Assembly: GCA_007844125.1 (NCBI GenBank)
Contig: CM017572.1
Location: forward strand, 42,865,164-42,929,163
Source of the DNA: Sinonovacula constricta
Lineage: Eukaryota; Mollusca; Bivalvia; Cardiida; Solecurtidae
Direction: 5' to 3'
Length of the DNA: 64,000 bases
Shown here: piece after piece, positions 33,588 to 44,230 of the stretch
Position numbering within the stretch: the first letter of the stretch is position 1
Layout of the letters: every line of letters begins with the position of its first letter
Notes under the pieces: model-generated
The model's input: the letters and a program-made list of their open reading frames with translations, nothing else
The model's database searches: none
Told to the model about the DNA's origin: nothing
Translations under genes and position numbers: made by a program

Positions 33588-33960
33588 AAGAAAAAGTGAC
33601 ATGAAAAGTAGGAGTTGAAATTGTTAAATCTAAAATGTTCATATTTTGTGTGATACATGGCCTGCTTTCACTGTGACTTGTATAAAGAAAGAATGATTTA
33701 AAAATCATTTAAAGTGACACCCGAAATCTGAAGAAAAAAGTGACATTGAAATCATGAAAAGTGACACTTGAAATTATAAGAAAATACTTGACACTTGAAA
33801 TTATTATAAGTGACACTTGAAATCATGAGAAGTGATGCTTGAAATTATAAGAAAACACTTGACACTTAAAATTATGAGACAATGTGACAAATGAGGTCAT
33901 GAAAAAAATTGAAATCATGACAAAAGTGGCGTTTGAAATCATAATAACTAGTGTAGTGTT
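33588..33960 (+). repeat. Degenerate short tandem repeat in GPSM2 3' flank
   Basis: Irregular repeats of 25-35 bp with the core AGTGACACTTGAAATTATAA / AAATCATGA recur about ten times. Likely transcribed as 3' UTR. Confidence 0.65.
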
Positions 33961-34022
33961 TGATCATCTGCTTTACATAGCTAGCCAAGAAACAAGTCTC
34001 CCCTGACTGGGGTCAAATAAGA

Positions 34023-34028
34023 AATAAA
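34023..34028 (+). terminator. Candidate polyadenylation signal AATAAA
   Basis: First canonical AATAAA after the GPSM2 stop (about 535 bp downstream). A second is at 34330-34335. The choice between them and later ones is unsupported by sequence alone. Confidence 0.25.
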
Positions 34029-35089
34029 GTGACAACTTAAAATTGTACAATCTAGCCCCATGTGTGGTTTGTGTGACCAATATCCTGCTTTGTGCTTATT
34101 CAATCCAAAGACCTATAGGTCTTTGTTATATGTAAAGTAAAACTTGATGCTTGTAGAAAAAGTGATACGTTATACGTGTAAGTTAGTGATCCTGTGTGAC
34201 CAGTTTTAGACACAGTGGAAAAATCTGCAGCCCATAGATTAGCGGAGTCATAGAACAAACAGTGGCCCTTGTAATTGTAGTTTGTAGGGTTTTATATTTT
34301 CCAATCACCAAAACAGAAATGATAGAATGAATAAAAGCAGCTGCTACCTCATGGGGCATGGGAATAAATGTTTTCATTAGGCATTATGTATTAATTTTGT
34401 GTGATTCTGGATTGCCGACACAAGGAGCTGTAAAAGTGACTAACATATACGACTCTTGAAAATGTAGTATCTATAAATTGTATATTTTGTTTGATCAGAG
34501 AAATCACCTGTTAAACTTAACTTGCTTAAAAAGCGTAATTAAAATTTATTTGGGGATTAAATATAATTAAAATTATAAAAAAAAAGATACTTGATTCATC
34601 AAACATAGATTGGTCATTGAATGTCTTTGTGGTTGAAGAGATATTACATTGATGTGACAATGATACATTTGTCTGACACTCTCTTATACTATTTTCTTGC
34701 TGAAAGTATGGTGATATTTGTGATACCTTTTTAATGGCACAAAAGAAAATTGAATAATTATTACAAAAATGAGTTTAAGTGACTAGACTTTAACATTTCT
34801 AAAAGAATTTGTATAATGTTGTAGCTGAAAAAAAATCCTATATTTAAAGTCAACAAGGTAAAGGATTAAAACAGATCAACAGCAACCCTATCAGTTTTGT
34901 ATTTTATAGAAGTCTATTAACTGTCATTATATCTACTGGTGCTTTAATTTCTTATTTAATATCTTGATTTGCATTCTTTTCATTAATGTCGTATAAAATA
35001 TTCAAAAGCATTGGTAAATTTTCTTTGGCTTTGCGGGGGTCGTATAAGATGCCTTTGAATATTCTAGAATGCAATGTTAAATATCAGTC

Positions 35090-35425
35090 TGCATAGAAAT
35101 ATAGCATAAGCAAACATGTTAAATATCAGTCTGCATAGAAAAATAGAAAACATGTTAAATATCAGTCTGCATAGAAAAATAGAAAACATGTTAAATATCA
35201 GTCTGCATAGAAAAATAGCAAACATGTTAAATATCAGTCTGCATAGAAAAATAGCAAACATGTTAAATATCAGTCTGCATAGAAAAGTAGCAAACATATT
35301 GAATATCAGTCTGCATAGAAAAATAGCAAACATGTTAAATACAAGTTGTATCAGTCTGCATAGAAAAATAGCAAGCATGTTAAATATCAGTCTGCATAGA
35401 AAGATAGCAAACATGTTAAATTTCA
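35090..35425. repeat. 36-bp minisatellite (about 9 units)
   Basis: The unit is 36 bp: AAACATGTTAAATATCAGTC followed by TGCATAGAAAAATAGC. One unit is interrupted by an 11-bp insertion near 35342 (CAAGTTGTATC region). The period is divisible by three, so both strands are open for over 110 codons; I regard these frames as spurious. Confidence 0.95.
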
Positions 35426-35832
35426 ACTTTGGGATCTGCACAGATTGCTGCTTTGTCTAGCACATTCTCTCATTAACATGTACACTAAATTTAAGCAGAT
35501 AGAATTACTACAATAATGTAAGTTAAAAATATGGTAAAGGAAAACTTGCATATCCTGATACAAATTAACATATATATTCTTATAAAGGTGAACTTACATA
35601 TTTGTCAAGGATCTCTATATGATTTGTGTATGTCCTTATTGAAGAAATCCTTGTGAGATCACACCTATTTACAGCCAAAGATTTGTAATTTTTATGTATA
35701 GATCTTTGGTCGCTCTGTTAATTATGGAGTTATTTGTCTTCTCACTTGAAATAACTTCTAGATAAGATTATTATAATAAACAAGAGCTGATTGTTCTTAT
35801 TTTATTTATTTAAATTATGCTAAAACATTAAA

Positions 35833-36067
35833 GTGTGGTGCCTTTGGCTGAGCTGTTAGAGTCGCAATATGTAACACCTCAGCTCCTCAGTGGGTGGGTT
35901 TGATTTCCTACTTTCTCATGTAGGAAGGTATTTCAACCTAACCTTCGGTGCATGGGTGGTTCTACCCAGACATGCCCTAAGTCTGGTGTCTTCCTCTCCC
36001 AATAATAAGCTGGACATTACCGATATGATTATTAATCGTGTGGGTATGATGTTACAAAAAAACAAAT
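35833..36067 (+). repeat. SINE family 1, copy 6
   Basis: The head GTGGTGCCTTTGGCTGAGCT and GTTAGAGTCGC resemble an A-box region. GGGTGGGTTTGATTTCC is B-box-like. The body has GGTGGTTCTACCCAGACATG, GGTGTCTTCCTCTCCCAATA and AGCTGGACATTACCGATATG, then ends in an A-rich tail. Confidence 0.8.
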
Positions 36068-37200
36068 CTGATTCTGTTGATATAAATCTGTTAACTTGAT
36101 GAAAAGATTTATTACTAATAGTGTGTTAAGAATGAGTATAATGTTAATCATTGTTGAGACTGTTAGTCTGGGCATTAATATTCATTATTAAATGTGTTTG
36201 GAGATATAAACATGATCAGCATTCATCAACCTCAGAAGTTAGAAAGAAATTTTGGGGGATAAAAATATGTTGTTTTATATTAAATGATGAACAAGTACAA
36301 TAAAAGTTATGAGTCAATGTAAATCTGATAGCTTCTTTACACAACAAGGAAGTGTTTGTTAGACTTTTTGCTTCTGAAATAAAGAAATGGCATCTTATTT
36401 TCTTTTTTTTTACTGTAGAACATGCTTCAATATAGTAAAGTGTTTTGCCAAAATGTCATGTCAGTCTAAGGTTTAATCCATAAAACTGATTTTCTCTTTA
36501 CCCTTAAGCCTAACCCGGGGTAAACATTTGCATAATACCTATTTTATACAAAGTGGCAAACTGATATTTTACCAGTACAATTTTTATTTTTTATGAGCAT
36601 TGGTTCTTCCCAGTATAATAAGTATATAATTTGAAATAACTTGTTACATGTACGCAATGGACTTCACACATAGGTGTATATATTTTTAAGCATGATGAGA
36701 CAAAAGTCGACCCCACCAGTCTATACCTTTCATACATGTACAGATCACTGCCAAAACTGGTGTGCCAAATGCTAAGATATGAGAAAACTTGGATAATAAA
36801 TGGATGTGCTGGAATATTTAACTATCATAAATGTTAAGAAAATGTGTTGTTTTTGTGCATTGAACATAACAGAATAATTTATCTTCACTTTTAAGACAAG
36901 AACCGTAGCTGTTCTTTATTTGTTTGTAGCATACTCTAATTCATACTTGCATGTAGTTTTTCTCGACTGGAGACCTTTATACCATAAAATCTTCTCCATT
37001 TCATTTTCTTTATGCATCTGATTTATGGACTGTCATAAAATTGCTGAAGTTTTTACTATTTCAGGTTATGTAACTCACACTTACCTTTTTTGTTGCATTA
37101 TCTGTTGCATATTCAGAAGCATTATCTATGTCATTTACCAGTGATGTCATACTCTCTCCTCATCAACATGATCAACACTGTTACAAGTTTCTCATTGATC
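36068..37200. other. AT-rich intergenic DNA
   Basis: No gene or repeat family is recognised between the SINE at 35833 and the CAT array. Confidence 0.6.
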
Positions 37201-37220
37201 CTTGCAACTACATGGGTTAT

Positions 37221-38035
37221 AAACATAATTATCATACCATTACTTTCATCATCACCATAATTATCACAATTATCATCACCATTGTCATGATTATCATCAT
37301 CACCGTTATCATGATGATAATCATCATCATCACCCTTATCATGATTACCATCATCAACATTATCATGAATACCATCATCACAATTAACATCATCATTATC
37401 ATCAATACCATCATCACAATTAACATCATCATTATCATGAATACCATCATCACAATTATCATTATCATGAATACCATCTTCACAATTATCATAATCATCA
37501 ATACCATCATCACAATTATCATAATCATCAATACCATCATCACAATTATCATTATCATGAATACCATCATCACAATTATCATTATCATGAATACCATCTT
37601 CACAATTATCATAATCATCAATACCATCTTCACAATTATCATAATCATCAATACCATCATCACAATTACCATCAACATTATCATGAATACCATCATCACA
37701 ATTAACATCATCATGAATACCATCATCACAATTATCATGAATACCATCATCACAATTATCATTATCATGAATACCATCATCACAATTATCATGAATACCA
37801 TCATCATAATTATCATCATCATGAATACCATCATCACAATTATCATGAATACCATCATCACAATTGTCATGAATACCATCATCACAATTATCATTATCAT
37901 GAATACCATCATCACAATTATCATCACCATAATAATCAATACCATCATCACAATTATTAACATCATCACAACCATCACTATTGTTATCATCATCACCATT
38001 ATTATCATTACCACCATCATCGTGATAATCATTTT
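37221..38035. repeat. Imperfect CAT/ATC-rich array
   Basis: About 0.8 kb of ATCATC, ATTATC and ACCATC triplets. A higher-order unit of roughly 30 bp (AATACCATCATCACAATTAT CATTATCATG in sequence) repeats many times. Long open frames on both strands (about 305 and 266 aa of Ile/Met/Thr) follow from triplet periodicity and are not considered coding. Confidence 0.95.
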
Positions 38036-38609
38036 CCTTTGCTGATCTTTTTTAGCAATAAAAGAATCTCCAATTAAGCTATAGTATTTTTGTTAAACAA
38101 TTGTCCTTCATTACGTCTATGCTTGTTTGTCTCTGTATGAAACATTAAACAAAATTATCAGAAATCTTGTATATTTTAAGTGCATTTTTATTAAAGTCTA
38201 CAGAGTACTGTTTGGTATCTAAATGTTTGTCACTTGAAGCACCATTGTTATACTCCTGGTATCAGTTTTATATTATAATCTTTGTCCATTTGACATATTT
38301 TTCTGCAGTAGTTTGGGCTCTTAGTTCAGACTAATTCTCTTAATGCCTAAATGGCAACTTTGACTTAAAATTAATATGTGCTTGAACAAATATGCTGAAA
38401 TGAAAGTATGATAATTGTCTCCATAATTTCTTAATAATGTATAAAAGTAAAGTATATAATGTATTTATAGTATCATATTTTGGGTTACAAAAACAACACA
38501 TTCTAATAACTAAACAAAATAATTTAAGAATTATACACGAGGAAAATTCCTCCTGGTTGTATTCAGAGGTGATAAGTGGATCAATTTCAACTCTTTGCTA
38601 CTGCATATA

Positions 38610-38860
38610 TGGGCGTCCGTGGGGTAGTGGTAGTCGCTGATTGTTACTTCTCTGAGTGCTTAACCTCACCACGTAGGTTCGAGTGCTGTTAAGTGCAAAG
38701 AACTTAATATGGGAAGGTATTCCTGCTGATCTGTGGTGCGTCAGTGGTTCTACCCAAACATTTGTCTTGGATCTTCCTCCGCCAAAAATAGCTGGACGTC
38801 ACAAAAATGACCATAATTGGTCGCTATGATGCATTTCAAAAAGCAGAACAAAACTGCAAA
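38610..38860 (+). repeat. SINE family 1, copy 7
   Basis: The head is GGGGTAGTGGTAGTCGCTGA. GTAGGTTCGAGTGCTG is a good B-box match. The body has GGAAGGTATTCCTGCTGATC, GTGGTTCTACCCAAACA, TTGGATCTTCCTCCGCC and AGCTGGACGTCACAAAAATG. The tail is A-rich. Confidence 0.8.
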
Positions 38861-39328
38861 TAATGACATGTTATTACATCCTCCAGTAACATAATGAGTC
38901 GAAATTGAGTTGCATTGATCAAATAATTAGTCACTTCTCTGTTAAGCAGTGACCCTTCTTTTTGAATATTAAGGGGTATAAATCGTCATGGGTATGAAAC
39001 TTGAAGCTAAAGCTTAGGCTGTTCTCTGGCATATAATTGGTCAGATTTAAAAATTAACTAATATATGACCAACCAATTGGATTCTTTAGAAAGATCGGAC
39101 CAATCAGATGTTAGAGAATGGCAGTACATTCAAGTTTTCTAGTAAAATGCAAACATGTTTTTTTGCCTGTAACTTTGAGCTGTGTCTAGAGCTGTTTCCT
39201 AGATACTATGTATTTAATCTTGATGAAATGCTATGAAATAAACATTGCTGTACAAAGCTGTATGTTGATTTTTCACATCCTTATAATTATCTTCCACCTC
39301 TCTGTTGTTTTTCTATTCTTCTGCATAG
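38861..39328. other. AT-rich intergenic DNA
   Basis: Nothing recognised. Two AATAAA-like words occur. Confidence 0.55.
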
Positions 39329-41660
39329 AGCGAGGATGATAAAAATAAAATTAAACATGACAGGAAAGATAATGATACAATTGCAGTGATTATAATGAGG
39401 ATGTTAATGATGATGATGATAATGATGATGATAGCGATGATAAAATTAAACATGATAGGAAAGATTATGATACAATTGCAGTGATTATAATGAGGATGTT
39501 AATGATGATGATGATAGCGATGATAAAATTAAACATGATAGGAAAGATTATGATACAATTGCAGTGATTATAATGAGGATGTTAATGATGATGATGATGA
39601 AAGCGATGATAAAATTAAACATGATAGGAAAGATTATGATACAATTGCAGTGATTATAATGAGGATGTTAATGATGATAGCGATGATAAAATTAAAAATG
39701 ATAGGAAAGATTATAATACAATTGCAGTGATTATAATGAGGATGTTAATGATGATGATGATGATGATGATAGCGATGATAAAATTAAACATGATAGGAAA
39801 GATTATGATACAATTGCAGTGATTATAATGAGGATGTTGATGATGATGATGATGATAGCGATGATAAAATTAAACATGATAGGAAAGATTATGATACAAT
39901 TGCAGTGATTATAATGAGGATGTTAATGATGTTGATGATGATAGTGATGATAAAATTAAAGATGATAGGAAAGATTATGATACAATTGCAGTGATTATAA
40001 TGAGGATGTTGATGATGATGATGATGATAGTGATGATAAAATTAAAGATGATAGGAAAGATTATGATACAATTGCAGTGATTATAATGAGGATGTTGATG
40101 ATGATGATGATGATAGTGATGATAAAATTAAAGATGATAGGAAAGATTATGATACAATTGCAGTGATTATAATGAGGATGTTTATAATGATGATGATAAT
40201 GATGATGATAGCGATGATAAAATTAAACATTATAGGAAAGATTATGATACAATTGCAGTGATTATAATGAGGATGTTAATGATGATGATAATAATGATGA
40301 TAATAGCGATGATAAAATTAAACATGATAGGAAAGATTATGATACAATTGCAGTGATTATAATGAGGATGTTAATGATGATGATGATAATGATGATGATA
40401 GTGATGATAAAATTAAACATGATAGGAAAGATTATGATACAATTGCAGTGATTATAATGAGGATGTTAATGATGATGATGATAATGATGATGATAGCGAT
40501 GATAAAATTAAACATGATAGGAAAGATTATGATACAATTGCAGTGATTATAATGAGGATGTTGATGATGATGATGATGATGATAGCGATGATAAAATTAA
40601 ACATGATACGAAAGATTATGATACAATTGCAGTGATTATAATGAGGATGTTAATGATGATGATGATAATGATGATGATAGCGATGATAAAATTAAACATG
40701 ATAGGAAAGATTATGATACAATTGCAGTGATTATAATAAGGATGTTAATGATGATGATGATGATGATAGCGATGATAAAATTAAACATGATAGGAAAGAT
40801 TATGATACAATTGCAGTGATTATAATGAGGATGTTAATGATGATGACGATAGTGATGAAAAAATTAAACATAATAGGAAAGATTATGATACAATTGCAGT
40901 GATTATAATAAGGATGTTAATGATGATGATGATAATGATGATGATAGCGATGATAAAATTAAACATGATAGGAAAGTTTATGATACAATTGCAGTGATTA
41001 TAATAAGGATGTTAATTATGATGATGATGATGATAGCGATGATAAAATTAAACACGATAGGAAAGATTATGATACAATTGCAGTGATTATAATGAGGATG
41101 TTGATGACGATGATGATAGCGATGATAAAATTAAACATGATAGGAAAGATTTTGATACAATTACAGTGATTATAATGAGGATGTTAATGATGATGATGAT
41201 AGTGATGATAAAATTAAACATGATACGAAAGATTATGATACAATTGCAGTGATTATAATGAGGATGTTAATGATGATGATAATGATGATGATAGCGATGA
41301 TAAAATTAAACATGATACGAAAGATTATGATACAATTACAGTGATTATAATGAGGATGTTAATGATGATGATAAAGATGATGATAGCGATGATAAAATTA
41401 AACATGATACGAAAGATTATGATACAATTGCAGTGATTATAATGAGGATGTTAATGATGATGATAATGATGATGATAGCGATGATAAAATTAAACATGAT
41501 ACGAAAGATTATGATACAATTGCAGTGATTATAATGAGGATGTTTATGATGATGATGATAATGATGATGATAGTGATGATAAAATTAAACATGATAGGAA
41601 AGATTATAATACAATTGCAGTGATTATAATGAGGATGTTAATGATGATGATGATAATGAT
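39329..41660. repeat. ~89-bp satellite (about 26 units) with internal GAT tracts
   Basis: Each unit has a constant part (GCGATGATAAAATTAAACAT then GATAGGAAAGATTATGATAC, AATTGCAGTGATTATAATGA, GGATGTTAATGATG) and a variable GAT/AAT trinucleotide tract. I count about 26 occurrences of CAGTGATTATAAT, with spacings of roughly 76 to 97 bp. The length differences lie mainly in the trinucleotide part. A minisatellite with a nested microsatellite. Confidence 0.95.
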
Positions 41661-42113
41661 TCATATACTAATAATTTAACAAATTAATTAAAAAAACAAC
41701 AACAAATGATTATATTTTATTAAGTGTATTTCGGTAAAACAAAGTATCTTTCGGTAAACAAGTGTCTTTCGGTATTCAGTATTATCGTTAAAATTAATAC
41801 CCAATTACATGGTAAATTTGTCGATCGAGCACCTTCACTATAAACGTTCTCTTTACATTATTTTAACTTTTTATTTATGGTTGTGTTCGCCGATCAGCGT
41901 TGCGGCTTGTATTTAAAACGATTTTTTACAGTTTGATCTTCATGATATTTGTAAAGTTTTTTTTTATGTATGGTAGTTTAAAGTATGCTAAGTTAAATTA
42001 AAGAAAGAAAAGGTGGGGTTACAAACTCTTTGTGAATAATAACTTTAACCATTACTTAGGGGTCATCCATGTGTTTCATGCTATTTGCGAATGGGAAAAT
42101 ACAAATCTACATA
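41661..42113. other. Intergenic DNA between satellite and Harbinger element
   Basis: AT-rich. The word GTATTTCGGTAAA / TCTTTCGGTA repeats three times at 41728-41775. No gene recognised. Confidence 0.55.
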
Positions 42114-42116
42114 TAA

Positions 42117-43382
42117 TGCTATGGTCACATAACCAGAAATGCCGCCGCGCGGCGACTTGACGGCGAGTTTTTCGTGAAATTCGTCCGGTGGCAGCGCAGT
42201 TGCTGTCGACACCGCGCGGCGGCAGTCCTCTTTTTACACGTCGCGCGGTGGCTGTCGAGATTATAACTAAAAGTTAAAATTCAAATGTCGCCGCGCGATT
42301 TCCCTCCCAAATTCGAAATTGCGCGGTGGCAGGACGGCGACATTTCAGAGTGGCGCGGCGGCAGCGCCGCGACCGTGCAGCAACTGGTGGGAGGCAGCGC
42401 GATTATGGCCTCGTCCAGGATTCTGGACCGCCCCCTAGACTGCGCGGCGATCGGGCGATTCCCAACTGCCACCGCCCTACTGTGGCGTCGGCGTCGGGCT
42501 GTTGCCGCGCGATTTAGTAAAATCGCGCGGTGGCTGGGCAGTGGCTGCGCGGTGGCATGCCGGCGGCTGTTCATATTTGTCTGCTATCCGACGGCTACCG
42601 TGCCGCTATCGCCGGGTAGCGGCTGCCGCCGTGCACCATGTATATATAGGGATGTGGTGAAGTCCAGCAACAATCGTTACCATGGCACTGATACCACCAC
42701 AGCGACTCCAAGACCTGCGCATTGCGGAACTCCGTTGGAGGCTGGATCGACTACAAAGACGGCAGAACTTCGTGGTTGCTGCTCTTCTTTTGGAAGAGCA
42801 GCGGCGTGCGCAACAAAGACGACGAAAGAGAAGTTGTTGGGTCAAGCCGTGGCTGCTGCGAAGAGCTTTCCTGGGCCAGTACGAGACGCTAATGAACGAA
42901 CTCAGAATCGAGGACCTTCTTCTCGGGTGCCTTGCTATTTGACACTTTCTTCGGCGCCATCACGCTTGATTGATTATAAATGATTGACTATGCATGAAAC
43001 TCGCCAGGTATATATACACCCTTAAAAATGAGCTGCCATCGCGCTGTCACCGGCCGGGGGCAGCGCGGCGGCAGTTGAAGCTGGCTGCCGCCGCGCGGCA
43101 GCAGTCAGTTTTGGGCTGCCATCGGACTGCCACAGCCCGGCGGCAGTCCTTGAATTGGCTGCCGCCGAGCGGTGGTAGCACTGTCACAGCCCGATTTACT
43201 TATGACGTCAGGGCCTACCGGAACCTTAAAAACTAAATGTCGCCGCGCTGTCGTCGGGCTGTCACCTTTACATTCATGACCACTTTCCCGATTCGCACAT
43301 TTTCGGACGGCGGCAGTCCAATCCAAAATTTTCCCGATGTCATACTAATCGCGCGGTGGCAGCTGGTAATGTGACCGTAGCA
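42117..43382 (+). mobile_element. PIF/Harbinger-like element, GC-rich, TSD TAA
   Basis: Terminal inverted repeats TGCTATGGTCACATAACCAG (42117) and, inverted at 43382, TGCTACGGTCACATTACCAG bound 1266 bp. Directly outside are TAA at 42114-42116 and TAA at 43383-43385, the 3-bp duplication typical of PIF/Harbinger elements. The interior is strikingly GC- and CpG-rich against AT-rich flanks, with many GCGCGGCGGCAG / GCGCGGTGGC words in both orientations. It encodes only the N-terminal part of a Harbinger transposase, so it is non-autonomous. Confidence 0.85.
42682..42942 (+). pseudogene. Truncated Harbinger transposase N-terminus
   Basis: The frame has a coiled, Arg/Gln-rich start (RIAELRWRLDRLQRRQN) and then WVKPWLLRRAFLGQYETLMN followed by ELRIED. 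These are hallmarks of the segment preceding the DDE domain in many Harbinger/HARBI1-like transposases. After RIED the similarity moves to another frame (PSSRVPCYLTL) and the DDE domain is absent. It follows a TATATATA word at about 42640, which might be a promoter, but activity is not supported. Confidence 0.7.
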
Positions 43383-43385
43383 TAA

Positions 43386-43990
43386 GATAATACATTTTGA
43401 TAGTGCAAAGCTAAGTATATACAAGAGTTGTGCTTTAAATTGACTTATCTAAAAGGAAGCAACAATTATATAACAAAAATAATTGAGAAAGAATGTAAGT
43501 ACATTAAATTTGGTGATAATTCGGAGAGAAAATAAACGGTCACAATAAATCTGTGCAGGTTCTATTTCCCCAAAAATCTAAAATCCTTATCCAAGAATTT
43601 GTTTTTAATGTTTCTTATTTTGTACCTGAAGGTATCCTTTACATACTTTTATGAAGAAAGATATGGGCATCAGGCTTTTCATTTCAAGAAATAACTCATT
43701 TAGTGACTATGGGATGGTGCTCTCCCATGACAAATAAAACAACAGCTGCATTGTACTATAAAATTAGCACCTTTTATTATTTAAATGAATTTATTTCAAG
43801 GATCAACAAGTAAATTTGAAAACAAATTTAAACAGAAGCAACAACAACAAACAAACAATAAGAAGAAAAATCTTAAGAAATTAAATTCCATTCCTACATT
43901 TTATTTCCATTCATAGATTTTTTTTCATATTTAAATATTTTATAGAAAAAGTTTGCTGAATTCAAATAAGTTAAGAAAAAGGGGGGTTTC
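43386..43990. other. AT-rich intergenic DNA
   Basis: No gene or repeat family recognised. Confidence 0.55.
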
Positions 43991-43994
43991 TTTT

Positions 43995-44230
43995 AGCTCA
44001 CCTTAGCTTATCCTCAGGGTGAGCTATTGTGATCTACCGGCGTCACGCGCTCGTCAACATGTTAAAACGACTTCTCTGAAACTGCTGAGCCAAATTCAGC
44101 CATACTTTCTGAGAAATTTAAGCAGGCATCAGTCACGAAGAGTTGTTAATATATCTTTGATCCGTCAAAAAACATGGCCGCCAGGGGCGTGACCATTTTC
44201 CATATAAGGCTATAAAGGAAAACATTTAAA
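43995..44230 (+). repeat. Dispersed repeat relic with TCAGGGTGAGCTATTGTGATC
   Basis: The segment CTCACCTTAGCTTATCCTCA GGGTGAGCTATTGTGATC and the following CGTCAACATG / AAACTGCTGAGCCAAATTC / CATGGCCGCCAGGGGCGTG words resemble a repeat that I recall being widespread in bivalves and other marine invertebrates. Only one copy is in the window, so this rests on memory of the family. Confidence 0.4.

Larger units (their letters stand above)
33489..35063 (+). other. GPSM2 3' UTR and downstream region
   Basis: Begins after the TGA. It contains degenerate repeats of AGTGACACTTGAAATTATAAG type (33588-33960), which may be in the 3' UTR. Candidate AATAAA signals occur at 34023 and 34330, but the true end cannot be decided here. 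No further gene is seen. Confidence 0.6.

Noticed and set aside
37128..38045. 305-aa and 266-aa Ile/Met-rich frames
   Set aside because: They follow from a triplet array and are open on both strands. Hydrophobic look is an artefact of ATC/ATT codons.
42285..42983. 232-aa plus-strand frame across the GC-rich element
   Set aside because: Open because of GC-rich composition; the recognisable transposase segment is in a different frame (42682-42942).
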